Shown piece by piece: positions 10,693-23,430 of a stretch of DNA of 64,000 nucleotides. Position numbers and translations under genes: made by a program. Numbering within the stretch: position 1 is the first letter of the stretch; the number at the start of each line of letters is the position of its first letter. The DNA comes from Aphrophora alni (Eukaryota > Arthropoda > Insecta > Hemiptera > Aphrophoridae), in the NCBI GenBank assembly GCA_963513935.1, contig OY740773.1, positions 99,557,291 to 99,621,290 on the forward strand, given 5' to 3'. The notes under the pieces are model-generated. The model was not told the DNA's origin. It saw only the letters and a program-made list of their open reading frames with translations, and did no database searches.

Positions 10693-11149
10693 TTTTTAAT
10701 TGTATTTTTTTATTATTTATTTACAATTGCAACTAGTTAACAACTATCTAGCAATATTTCTCTGATGTAACTGGCTGTGTGGTGAAAAAACGTCCAGAGT
10801 CGTCCTTCACAATGCAACTACACTTCGATCAAGTGTATCAATCCTGCACGAAGTCAACAGGTTTCTTTCTCTTCAGCCTCCGCACCTGTGGGACGTTGCT
10901 GACCAAATGTGCCACCTCTACATTTTGATGATCACGAAGTCAGGTTACATGCCTTCCAGCATACTTTCGTATCTCTTCGTGCACCAAAGGCATCTTCAAA
11001 TCTCGATGGATCTCTATTGCGGACATACCATGGTGCTTTGACAATACTACGAAGCACTTTATTTTGAAATGTCTGAATTACTTTTTTTCGTGCATCCCCA
11101 CAACTGAATGCTGTAAGTCCAGATGGGTTTTAAGATTTGCCTATATAAA
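10693..11149 (-). pseudogene. 5'-truncated Jockey-type non-LTR retrotransposon, C-terminal fragment
   Basis: The minus strand from about 11145 down to 10790 encodes, with frameshifts, pieces typical of the end of ORF2 in Jockey-clade elements: LKPIWTYSIQLWGC, then VIQTFQNKVLRSIVKAPWYV, then LHRDLKMPLVHEEIRKYAGR, then HQNVEVAHLVSN and RRLKRKKPVDFV. This region follows the reverse transcriptase in the family. The polymerase itself is missing, as expected for 5' truncation during target-primed reverse transcription. The low-coordinate edge is T-rich (the complement of a poly-A tail) and sits at the inner edge of a ~52-bp direct repeat. At least three frame breaks make it non-functional. Confidence 0.8.
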
Positions 11150-11204
11150 ATTCAAATACCACAATTTTTTTTTCACATAATCGTCTAAGAAATAAACACT
11201 AACT
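11150..11204 (+). repeat. Target-site duplication, right copy
   Basis: Partner of 10641-10692 (ATTCAAATACCACAATTTTT through CACTAACT). The small divergence between copies suggests an insertion that is not recent. Confidence 0.8.
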
Positions 11205-11825
11205 AAAGAAAAGTATTCACCGACAAAAATGTCTAACTATTAGTTATCAGTAAACACGATTTATAGTAGGCGCCTTCTAACATTAAAAAAATGTTTATAC
11301 ATACCAGTGGATCCTATCCCTACTTCACTTACTTACTTAATTAGTGTTATGAACTATTCTTAATCAAGTTTTTATGAAGACTGTTAATCTTAATTATAGT
11401 TTCTTAGAAACAATTCTTCAACTGTGATAATTGTGATTTTTACTTCGATTTGATTCATTAATCAAACGTTTATTATTTAGATCGTTACAGCCGACATTTT
11501 AATAAAATTTCATCAAAATTGTTTCAGCTGATTCAGAGGAAATCGGAGCTTTGTGTTTAGGCTCTATTGAAGCAACTCTAAAATTATGATTATTATAATA
11601 TCACCTCGCGATATGGCCAAAATATATTCATATCACATAAAACACAACATAGATTTTTGGACCCATCATATATCGTTTTCTATACTATGTAGGTGAGAAG
11701 ACGCCCTTTGCGGCTGAAATACAACCGAGCATTTGGAGCAGGATGAAACAATCAAAACCACGAGTAAGATAATTTCTTTAACCTAACCTAACCTTAACCT
11801 TCCTGTAAACATCCAAAACCACGAT
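11205..11825. other. AT-rich DNA, nothing identified
   Basis: It contains a short CCTAACCTAACCTTAACC run at 11781-11798, a reverse-sense degenerate TTAGG-like stretch. No coding signal. Confidence 0.4.
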
Positions 11826-12320
11826 TTATATCATTTCTTTAAGGTGCACCCAATCCTTCTCGATTTCATCTCTTAATTTGAAAATTCGAGCTCTACGAAT
11901 TTTGGCTTTATTCTTCTCTACAGCTCTTCGTTTCTTATTGCGTCTGACTATCTTATTGTACATATCCTTCTCCAAGATGAACGTATCCTGCACTTCCTCA
12001 ACCAGCGGTGTTACCTTCCAAATTGCACAAAGTAGTACCCTCTTCACTTAAAGTTGAAATCCTCATCTTACTTCTTAGCTACATATCTTCTTCAGGGTGT
12101 TAAATGCACTGCACATTTTACCAATTTGTATCTTTTATTCGCCTCTGTGCCTACATTCTCTGTCGGAAAAACTTCCTAAGCTCCAAAACTCTTCCACTAC
12201 CTTCATGTCTTGATCTCCCATCTTTAACGGTGACACGGCATCACTGCACAGTTCCACGTATTTGATCTTCTTATTCACTTTCAGCCTCCATTCTCTTAGT
12301 TTCCTCTCCCAACTTGTCAA
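11826..12320 (-). pseudogene. Non-LTR retrotransposon reverse-transcriptase relic
   Basis: Read from 12320 downwards, the minus strand gives MTSWERKLREWRLKVNKKIK, then YVELCSDAVSPLKMGDQDMK, then VVEEFWSLGSF. This matches the usual order just after the catalytic box in RTs of this kind: a K-x-G-x-K-x-N-x-x-KT-like segment, a LKMGD-like strand, and a V-x-E-F-x-x-LGS motif. A second open piece (11826-12047) is rich in K, R and E (NKIVRRNKKRRAVEKNKAK), and I do not recognise it. The YxDD catalytic box is not in the open part. Stops and frame breaks between pieces mark it as dead. I cannot assign a clade. Confidence 0.55.
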
Positions 12321-12630
12321 TTTTTTATTACAGCGTTGTCTTGTGTCAGATATTCCACCTTCATTGTTCCTAATATAACTTAATGCCTTAAAACATATTT
12401 AAAATATCCAAACATCCATTAAAAGATAATGTTAAATTCTAAAACACAATTAACTTAACCCAAACATCCAGAAGATCAGACAAATTATACGGAATTCAAA
12501 ATCTAATCTTGTTTACATTAAAATAAATTTAGTGCTCGTTTGACGTCAAACATTTATTTATAATATAAAATATAAATAAACAAACCTGTGTACCGCTAAT
12601 TTCAATATAAACACACGCCAGGAATAGAAA

Positions 12631-13960
12631 TAGTTGTTTATATAGAGTTTTATATTTAGTTCCACCTCATGATGAATTATTGTAATAAACTTGGGTGTAA
12701 TTAATTTAGTAGCCAACAAGTGTTTAGACGTTAACCGGAAGTTGTAAAATCATAACTTAGAACTGGAAGATAATGGTGGTGTCGACAAGTTTATGGTTAA
12801 TTAATTTAACTATGAAACAATATGTGTGGAAATGATTTATCGGCGATGGTAGTTAGAGTAAAATATGGCGGTAGCAGTTATGGCGGAATAATTTAATATA
12901 TATTGTGTAATGGAGTAAGTACTGTGATAGATAAAAGTAAAATTATATTTAATAGATAAATTATTAGTTTTATTATTATGAGCGTGAAGTATATATATAT
13001 ATACATATAAATATCCTGAGGTAATATTTTCAATTTGAATTTTGTGTTTTCTTTGAATAATAGTTTGGATGTTTATCAAGAAATTCATTGTAATTAAATT
13101 ATTTTATAATAAATTGGTTCAAATCCAAAGTACACTATAAGCTAACCAGGATATGTATTCTAAGAATCCCTTGGTCTATACAGTGACATCAGTTAGGGAG
13201 TTTGACGTATTATTTTGTTGGATAGCTGAACTTTGTGGAATAACTGGAAACACAAAAAGCATTAACGATAGTTAAATGACAATTGTAAGTAATAAAATCA
13301 CGCATTTCATTACCAATAGGAGGAAAAATGAACAGCTGTAATTTAAATAAATTGTGAAAAATCAAAGATAATGTTACTACTTGAAAACATCAATTCATAC
13401 TAGTTGAAGAGAAGAAGTGATAATTAATAGTCTTTGGATCGGTCATTCAATTATTACTCTGGGTTTCTGGTAGAACAAGGGAACCATCCGTAATACCGAT
13501 TATCTCAAACAATTTCTATTATTAAAACAAATGCTTATTCACTGTGATGAAGTGACAGGAGTAAGTAGGATTTTTTTACTACCTAATTATTTTTAGATGA
13601 TGTAGGATATGCAGGTGCTGAAGTGACAGGAGTAAGTAGGATTTTTTTTACTACCTAATTATTTTTAGATGATGGAGGGATACGCAGGGATCACATTGTT
13701 TACGACTTTCTATTGTCATCTGAATGTTTTTGACATGATGTAAAATAAATTTAATGTAATTGTTGTTACAGCCCTGTAATAAATTATTATGTTCTTGAAG
13801 AATTTTATAGTTAACTAGTTTTAGAGTTACTTTTTCAAATGATAGGTCGATAAATCGAAATCGAGTTATACAAGAAAATATCTGTTTTGAGAGCCCCGAA
13901 TCTGAAAAAGGGTGATTTTAGTATGTCGTTTGTCTGTCTATTTCTCTTCATATTGGCGTG
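12631..13960 (+). repeat. Long inverted repeat, right arm (about 1.33 kb)
   Basis: It is the reverse complement of 2840-4083 with high but imperfect identity. It is slightly longer, partly because of an internal 72-bp tandem duplication at 13545-13682. An AT-microsatellite-like run near 12990-13004 (TATATATATATATACATAT) differs in length from the left arm. No coding function is supported. Confidence 0.75.
13545..13682 (+). repeat. 72-bp tandem duplication
   Basis: The block GAAGTGACAGGAGTAAGTAG, poly-T, then ACTACCTAATTATTTTTAGA and TGATG occurs twice in direct order. It starts near 13549 and 13621 and differs mainly in the T-run length. The left arm of the inverted repeat seems to hold a single version (near 3130-3185), so the duplication arose after the arms separated. 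Confidence 0.8.
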
Positions 13961-14045
13961 GACTAATATTGAAAAATACTTTTTAATGTTTTCACTTTTT
14001 TATCATTTTAAATTTTGGAGCAGCTGTCATAAAACAAATGCAAAT

Positions 14046-14200
14046 TTGTCGACAAGTTTACTGTCAATTAATTTAACTATAAAACAATAATTTTGGAAAT
14101 GATTTATCGGCAATAGTTAAGGTGGAAAATGTCTGTGGCGATGGTGGCAATGGCGGAGTGGTTTAATATATTGTGTAATGGCGTAAGTGATAAGTTGAAA
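14046..14200 (+). repeat. Third, partial copy of the long-inverted-repeat family
   Basis: Blocks GTCGACAAGTTTACTGTCAA, TTAATTTAACTATAAAACAA, GGAAATGATTTATCGGCAAT and ATATTGTGTAATGG align in direct orientation with 12781-12935. It begins about 85 bases after the right arm ends. Confidence 0.7.
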
Positions 14201-14600
14201 TATCTTTAGTAAAATATCTAATACAATCCAAAATACATAGTATGGTTTAGTAATCAAAGTAAAATATTTTACTTCTGTTTGTAACTGGTGTTTATACTTC
14301 ATGTTCTACAGAATCTGAACAACTTTCCTTATCTTGTCCTTCTTTCCTCGTCGTAAGATAGCGGCCACAAAAATGAAGATAACCAAACAAACATGATGGC
14401 GTCTAGACACTTATTTATCCAGAACACGAACATAGAGTTTGAAATAATTTCGACCTCAGGGTTTTGTCTGATATTCACGTTTTTTTGCCTCAGGAAGGAG
14501 ACAAATTTACTTTCGACATAGCGTTTGTTCGTCTTCGTTATCGTCTGCACGTAATCACAATATCGGGCACAAAAATTAAGATAAGAACATGAATTTTCTT
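14201..14600. other. Non-coding DNA, nothing identified
   Basis: Only short frames without motifs are present. Confidence 0.35.
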
Positions 14601-15085
14601 ATAAAAAACTGTAGTGTGTTCATTAAAAACCCTATTGGAATATTTGAAAAGGCGGATATTTTAAACTTTTGATTTCTACATAATATCTAGTATGTTACAA
14701 CTCATCTTTACCATGAACAATTTAGAATCATGATCTGTGATATCTTTGGGCCAAGTTCCATACATGAGCTTAGCGAGCGAAGACTTCCCTTATAAATACC
14801 TTTGATGTCCTCTAGGTCTAAAAAACGAGTGTGTTTCCAAATTACATTCCAAAACATCACGCTATGGTTCCAAAAAGTTCCTATGAACAAATGTTCTAAA
14901 ATAATTAGTTTTTCGTCTATCCGCCATTTTGTGTTTCTTACAAAAAAAAATTTAAAATAAATTTGATATTCAATCGAAATTTGGTTCCAAATCCAGGACT
15001 TCAATGCGGATTATAAAAACCCGTTAAATTACAAAAAATTTAAACGGCCGCCATTTTGAAACATTCAAAACAAAGTCCTGGGGTA
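14600..15085. repeat. Short inverted-repeat element related to the large palindrome
   Basis: AAGGCGGATATTTTAAACTT near 14650 is inverted relative to ATTTAAACGGCCGCCATTTT at 15038-15057. Both resemble the GGCCGCCATTTTTAAAATAT block in the arms of the 43.4-49.7-kb palindrome. This suggests a small non-autonomous copy about 0.45 kb long. Confidence 0.45.
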
Positions 15086-15117
15086 ACAAAACAAATAAAT
15101 AACTAAAATAAACATAA

Positions 15118-15510
15118 CAGAAGTGAATGAAAGCAGACACAGTAACAGTTATGCAAATCAAATGGTAAAGGGGTTTCAGTAATTGAATTTTAAAGCAAAT
15201 ATAACAGTTATATAAGCAGAAGGCGGACTCATTTAGAGGTGATTGGTTGTACATTGTTGGACGTATTAAAACGATAAATGTAGGCTTTCCGTCGATTGTT
15301 CAAGTTATTATAGGACAACAGTTTATCAAATTCTCAGCTGGAGGAAACTATTATATTGATTTATGTGTAGAATTGTTTAACTGGGCGTTGTAAATGTGAT
15401 TATATGGTAGAACACCAGAAGTTATAGATTTTACATAATTAGGGGGTGAAGGTTGTTAGTGTTACAGTTTACCCCACTCCCTTTCCAGAGAGGATTTATC
15501 GTGTTAATCT
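15118..15510 (+). repeat. Dispersed direct repeat, copy 1
   Basis: Shared with 18472-18850 in the same orientation at roughly 85% identity by eye. Landmarks are GAAAGCAGACACAGTAACAG, GGTGATTGGTTGTACATTGT, TATTATATTGATTTATGTG and TTTTACATAATTA. No coding frame is conserved between copies. Confidence 0.8.
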
Positions 15511-17351
15511 ATTACAATGAGATAAGAAAATATTATCAATTACTCTATTTTAAAAGAAATCTGAATTAATCTCAATAATGGTTTCAGTATAATAACATTG
15601 TTTACACCCAACCTGGGTACGGTTATATTGATCCCGAAATATCCTAGCTGGATTTACTTCTTTCTTTGTATAATCTTGGGTTAGATTATTGAATTTACTT
15701 ACTAAATAGTCCACTCCATGATATGATTTAAAGCTCAGAAATTATAGGCTTTAGTGCTGCCATCTACCTATCCTCTCCTGATGTTAATGGAATTCCCTGT
15801 ACAGCTCATACTTTATAATTAGAAGTTAAACATGGGATACTACACCAATGAAATGTATTAAACATATTGTCAAATTGCAAAATAATTGTAGGCCATTTGA
15901 AACATTCTTCACTGACGAATAGAATTTTAAATAAAGCATAGGGAATATTACAGTTACCCACACACAAGTTAGTTCAAGATAAACCAACTCAATGGAATTC
16001 TGTAAAACATGATGAATGGTCTGCTAAAACAAAAAATGGTGATTATCTATGCTTACATATGACAACAGAAGAAACATAAAGCTAAGCCAAATTTTCTTGT
16101 GATAACATATTTATTCTATACCACATATTTTAGGCTAGCAAAATGAAGACAAATTTGTATCTGTCAATTATAGCGATTTTGGATTAATAGAATTTTTGGA
16201 CTGAGAAAACAAACAAGAACATCTCATTTTAGATGGAAAATTCTGACTTCTAGCATGGTACTGTTATGATATATGTCAAGAAAATTAGTTTATATAGGCA
16301 CTCAAGAAAAGCAATGGAAACATAAACTTAGTTAATTGATTTTAGTCATATTTGGTATTTCAATAGCTAAAATTTCCAGCTTTATTTTGTGTGTAATTTT
16401 ATTTTTCTGAGTTTGCTATATTGAACCTATACTAATATACTAAAGAGCCTAATTATAATCATTTGAAATGAGCAATATTTGTGGAAATGTCAATTTTTAA
16501 CAATTAACACTTTATAACAAGACTTTTCTTATAAATTTCTATGGGATTTTCAATCATAGTGAAAATCATACTATAACAACCTACAGCCTGAGTTAGGCAA
16601 CTAGTACAGCAAAATGTGCTGAACCACTCATTCTTATTTACTTTACTTTATGAAACTCTTGCTTTGTTTGCTTCTACTAAAAAATGAATCTTACTACTCA
16701 AATATTGGAAACAGAAGTAACTATTGCTAAATATTATGTTATTTCTGTGGTTAAAGTCGTCACTACTATGATCAAGACATCTGAGATCGTGTCGGAACAA
16801 GATTTATTCAATGCAGTTTGGTTCTTTCCAAACTATGATATGTCGGAAGTAGGGCCCATTATAAATAAACGGTGGTTGGCTTGAGTTGTAAGCTCACGAC
16901 GTTTGTTAGAATCTAACTGCACAGAAAATAGACTTTTGTGGATGTAGCCTACGTTAAGGGACAGTAAAGTTTTTGTTAAATTGAAAAAATATATTTGATG
17001 TAAAGTTTCAAAACTAACACAGTTATTTTTCTCTACCTTGTGTATAATAAAACATAATTAAATTTTAAAATGACACAATTGTTAGCATTGGTTTAAATAA
17101 GGCAATTTGATGAATGAATAAAGTGACTCGTTAGAGCACTATATCCGGCTCACTGCTCTCTGGTCCAGTTCCATGGTCTAGCATATGTTCCAAATGTGTC
17201 CTTCGGTAACGCTTACTAACCTGGACCCTGTAACAGGACCATGTTCATTTAATTAAGCTTCCTAGAGTTTTATTCTTACTGTTTTGGCAGTTAGTTATTT
17301 ATTCCTCCAGATTTCGTTTCGAAGATCAATAGAAGTACGGAACCGGTTATG
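15511..17351. other. AT-rich DNA, nothing identified
   Basis: A 66-codon plus frame at 16684-16884 has no recognisable domain and no sister copy in the window. I do not support it as a gene. Confidence 0.4.
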
Positions 17352-17510
17352 CTAGCCCAAAGAAACAACATACGTGTCATCCCTAACATTTCGTACCATG
17401 TCAAAGTCCGAACTTCGCCTTCTTTCATAGTTCTCCCTAAGACGGTACCGCATATCATCTCTATTAATCTTGGCTGAATCTGGAATATCCAGTGATGTTT
17501 TCAATTTGAC
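17352..17510 (-). CDS. Unrecognised coding-like fragment (52 codons)
   Basis: The minus strand is open from 17510 to a stop at 17352-17354. Its composition looks like a real protein: VKLKTSLDIPDSAKINRDDM followed by RYRLRENYERRRSSDFDM and VRNVRDDTYVVSLG. It is rich in R, D and E, with no low-complexity tract. There is no start codon. The upstream edge reads CTAAGTCTAG just before the first codon, which could be a splice acceptor. The downstream ACACGTATGT could hold a donor after DDT. It may be an exon of an uncharacterised gene or a fragment of an unknown transposon protein. No neighbouring exon was found. A translated search would decide. Confidence 0.35.
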   Translation of the reverse strand, partial: VKLKTSLDIPDSAKINRDDMRYRLRENYERRRSSDFDMVRNVRDDTYVVSLG

Positions 17511-18471
17511 CTAGACTTAGACCACTTTCAACTAAAGTTCTTGTACAGTTTACTGCTGAAAGAGGTATTTTTAAAACAAAGTAGAAGCGAAATGACCTAC
17601 AGTCGAAATGACACTGAAGAATGAAACCAGTTGAGGCTCCAGGGAAGAGCCAGTTTTATCAGTTGAGGCTCCAGCCCTGATAATAGAGCTGATAAGGAAT
17701 ACAGACTATTTGACCATTGACTAACTTTCATTACAAATCTGGGATAAAAAGGCTAGTAGGCTATATTGGTAGGATAAAAATAATTACGCGATAAACTAAT
17801 AAATATATAAATCATTTACTTTTATAGAAAAATTGTCCCAGTGTTTTGTCTCTCAGTGTATTAACTAAATTAAAAAAACACTATTGTGCGCTTGTTAGTA
17901 TTATACTTAAAATAATGAATTTAAACCATGTAAATTCATTCAGAAAACATTTTTAAAATTTAATCAAATACATGGAAAAAATATAAATTAAAATACAGTC
18001 ACTGAGTGTTCAGATATAAATATCTAATACCTAAACTTTGACAGATTCTGTTCCCTTCACCTGAATTGATATTTTCCCCAATAAGTAGCTCCAAAATATA
18101 TTATACTTATTTACTAAAATCGTTTGAAACAGAACAACGTTTTTTAAAACTAATTATTGTACCTGAAAAACGTTCTTTTTTTATGGATGACAATAACTTT
18201 CATCTGTGTTTGTCATGAAACAGTAAATTGTGAAAATACCTAAACGAAAGTGGAAAGTCTGAAAAATGCGTTGAGAATTTCTAAAAATAAATTGTTTAAG
18301 TAAAAAGAAATTGTAATAAATAAATACTTTCAAAAAAAAATTCTAAGAAACGTAAAATAAGTATTTGCTTGAATGACGTCATCTCATAAATCTTTCAGAC
18401 CAGTATATATTTTTATAAGTTAATACAATCAGATTACCGACAAATAAATGATTAAAATAGAGATTTAGAGA
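17511..18471. other. AT-rich DNA, nothing identified
   Basis: A short imperfect duplication (CAGTTGAGGCTCCAG) occurs at about 17629 and 17659. No gene was seen. Confidence 0.4.
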
Positions 18472-18850
18472 AATGAATGGAAGCAGACACTGAAACAGTT
18501 GTGCAAATCAAATGGTAAAGAGGTTTTATAATTGAAGTTTAAAGCAAATACTGTAGTAATATAAGCAGAAGGAGGACTCATTTAGAAGAGGTGATTGGTT
18601 GTACATTGTTGTATGTATGTATACGTTAAATGTAGGCTTTATGTCAATTTTCCAAGTTATTAAAGGACAAGAGTTTATCAAATACTAAGATGGAGGAAAA
18701 TATTATATTGATTTATGTGCAGAATGTCTAACTGGGCGTAGTAAAGGAAAGGAAATGATTACACCAGAAGTTGTAAGTTTTACATAATTAAGGGGCGACG
18801 GTTGTTATTGTCGAAGGCCCCCCTCTAGCGGGATTATCATGTTGGAAGGG
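18472..18850 (+). repeat. Dispersed direct repeat, copy 2
   Basis: Direct partner of 15118-15510, about 3.35 kb downstream. It has a few indels, for example an extra GAA before GAGGTGATTGG. Both copies end near a C- or G-rich stretch (CCCCCCTCTAG at 18819 here). Confidence 0.8.
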
Positions 18851-20704
<1,854 letters not shown>

Positions 20705-20925
20705 TCGAGATATCATAGCTGGATCTACGCTTTTTTTAATGTAATCTTGGGTTAGATCTATGGCTTTCATCTTTCCTAGCAGTTTCTCTTGGCCAACTCT
20801 TGTTCTTTACCGAATCTGACATTTTTAGAGTATTCAAGGACTAAGGGTCTTTATTTTATGTTCTTTACTTCGTTTTTAGTTATAAAGAATTATAAAGCAA
20901 TTATGAACGAAAGGCCTATAAATAA
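20705..20925 (+). repeat. R1 family copy
   Basis: R1 blocks include TCGAGATATCATAGCTGGAT, CTTGGGTTAGATC, TTTCATCTTTCCTAGC, GGCCAACTCTTGTTC and GGGTCTTTATTTTATG. Confidence 0.65.
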
Positions 20926-20988
20926 AGCCTTTAAGGAAGAAGAAATAAAATCGATCTTGTGTCACTTTCTTCTGTCACATTAATAAAC

Positions 20989-21020
20989 TGTGCAAAAAAA
21001 GCACAAAATTTCTCACTCCT
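20989..21020 (-). repeat. R2 motif copy
   Basis: TGTGCAAAAAAAGCACAAAA then TTTCTCACTCC is the R2 hairpin and core in reverse sense. It follows the R1 copy, as in 7318-7868, so R1 and R2 may be parts of one longer element. Confidence 0.6.
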
Positions 21021-21583
21021 TCATCCTTTAAACCAACCAAAACTATTTGTCACCAAAAATATCATTTCGGTAGCTGTCACTCAAAACTTGCTTCCATTTG
21101 AGCCTTAAACGCATCACGAAGAGTAAATTGCATTTGATAATCAAGTTTTTAATATTGACTGTCAATATTCAATTAATTTATTTTGTCAACTATTTCTAAA
21201 TCCTTAGATTTTTTGTTTTGAACTTTGCTCACATGTTTGGGTCATTAATATTGACATTCCTCTAAAATTTGAAGGAAAACAAAAAAAAATGAGAAATTAC
21301 TTTTTTACGAGTATATTAGTTTCACTGTTGATATGGTTTGGTTTTTTTGCTTGATTAAAAATAATTATATTACATTATTGAGGTATAAAAGGACTTAAGA
21401 TCTTTGTACGTCAACCTAAGCTTATTGTACACCACAAGGACCTACTAGCAAGGTAAGCCAACGTCTGTGCCTTCACGAGCCTTTGGAGTTTTCACCTAAT
21501 GCTAGTATGAGAAACACTACTTGGTTGGGAGGTCACGAATATGAGCTTTTTCTTAGCTTCAAACTGTTTACCTTATAAGATGA
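21021..21583. other. AT-rich DNA upstream of the Helitron
   Basis: No gene or repeat was identified with confidence. Confidence 0.35.
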
Positions 21584-21622
21584 CTAGCTGTACCCGGCCA
21601 CGCATTGCTGTGGCTCATCTGG

Positions 21623-22390
21623 TTAAATGGAAAATAAATAAAAGACATAAATAAAGACATAAATTAAAATATGTTTATTTAAACAATGCTTGTGGGTACA
21701 CAATATTTTTTGTAGTTCCATTGTTTGTGTATATATACAGATTATCTGGTTAACGTAGCAATCCGTTTCTAGATCTAAGCCACACAATTCTAAATTTTGG
21801 CCCTGAGCTTTGTTAATGGTAATTGCAAATGCCAATCGAATTGGGAACTGCAATCTCTTAAATTTAAATGGCATGTCTGTTGGAATTAAAGGAATGCGAG
21901 GAATGAGGACATCATCATTTTTGTAAGGTCCTGTCAAGATTGTTGCTTCTATGACGTTGTTTATTAATTGTTTCACTGCAAGTCTTGTGCCGTTGCAAAG
22001 CTTTGGCTGGTTGATATTTCGCAAGATGATTATCGGCACACCGATTTTCAATTGCATTAAGTGTGGTGGCATCCCTAGCAGATAGAGTGAATTTAAAAAT
22101 TCTGTTGGGTAATTATTTGCTTCATTTGCTTCTACAACAGTGTCGACTGACTTGTATGTGACTACCTCACTTTGAATTTTAGTCTGAATAATATTATTTA
22201 GTTCATAGACGTCTTTGTTCTTGGAGGCAAGAATAGCTCGTTCACTCAGCCAATCGCAATTCTTATAATTGGTTTGAATATTGGGAAATACTTGAACATT
22301 TTTATGTTGGAAATATGGGACCAATTGAAACATTTTTTTAAATAAAAAGCTATAGCCTACTATCCCAGAGTAACATAGAGTAGGATTCAT
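21623..22390 (-). pseudogene. Helitron Pif1-like helicase, C-terminal remnant
   Basis: This is a 255-codon open frame on the minus strand. Residues about 35-65 (VFPNIQTNYKNCDWLSERAI) match the conserved NY-x3-WL-x-ERAIL segment of Helitron helicases. Then come LYLLGMPPHLMQLKIGVPII, the LCNGTRLAVKQL region and motif V (FAITINKAQGQNLELCGLDL). In intact proteins a YVACSR-type motif VI follows. Here it seems lost through a short deletion, because DLETDCYVNQ runs directly into a degraded IYTQTMELQKIL tail. The Walker A and B motifs and the Rep domain are absent. The last ~25 residues are hydrophobic read-through. The frame survives, but the protein cannot be an active helicase. Confidence 0.8.
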
Positions 22391-23112
22391 TTTGATAAAA
22401 ACATTTTTTATATTCCATATTATTTGTAAATTTATTTTGAAAATCGTAAAAAAATCTTAGGGCATTAAACCCAGTGTCTAGCAGCTGTAGTATCAATAAA
22501 TAAACAACATTATGAAAAACTAAAAAATTACTATTGAAAGATGAAATTTATAAATATCAATAGAAACGTACTATGCCAAAGATATGCACAACAACATAAA
22601 TTATGTGTGTATGTTGCTATTAAGGTAGGTAAAATAAATTAAATATAATTTTAGGTTAGGCCTAGAAAGATGAACCAATACATATTTCTTGAATGTACCT
22701 ATTGGCATTTATTACCATAGCAGCCAATTTAATAAAATAACTGATGAAACAGTTGATTCGGATGTCCAGCTAGTACAAATAATATTTTTAAGTTAGGCCT
22801 AGATTGAACCAACATATATTTCAACACACACAAACCAATAAAAGCTTGCGTTAAGATAATAATATTTAAAATTAAGAAAACAATATGTTACAATCTAATT
22901 TAAAAAAAAAGACATTAGAATTTAATAGTAGGCTAGGCCTATTTATAATATGGTAAATGATATATTTTATAAATTGAAAATTGCCTCTTTTATTTATAAC
23001 AATACAAAATCTCTGTCCTAATTAATATTCCCGAGAAAATAACATTGTGTACAATAACCTGTTTTAAAAAAAATAATTTATGTAACATTTAGATAAGTTT
23101 TTATTTAAATTG

Positions 23113-23430
23113 TAGGCCTAACTGTTACAATTTTATGTTTTGTATTTATAAAGATTCTTTAATTTTAAAATAAAGATATAAATATTGTCTTTTAAGTGTT
23201 TTTTATTTCATATTGATATATTAATTATCTTAGAAGTAATTAATTATAGGCCTATAGTTATGTTATTATAAAATTTGGAAGTGTAATACAGTTTAGATTA
23301 TAAAATAAATGGGTTTTTTGAATTGTAGGCCTAGTTGTTACAATTTTATGTTTTGTATTTATTAAGATTTTTTAATTTTAAAAGAAAGATAAAAATATGA
23401 CCTTTTAGGCCTAATTATTTTTAATTTTAT
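23113..23430 (+). repeat. Direct repeat pair inside the Helitron
   Basis: The block TGTAGGCCTAACTGTTACAA, TTTTATGTTTTGTATTTAT, AAAGAT occurs at 23113-23222 and again at 23323-23430. The two share about 85-90% identity. Confidence 0.75.

Noticed and set aside
15024..15254. 76-codon minus frame overlapping the 15118-15510 repeat
   Set aside because: The frame is not preserved in the sister repeat at 18472-18850.
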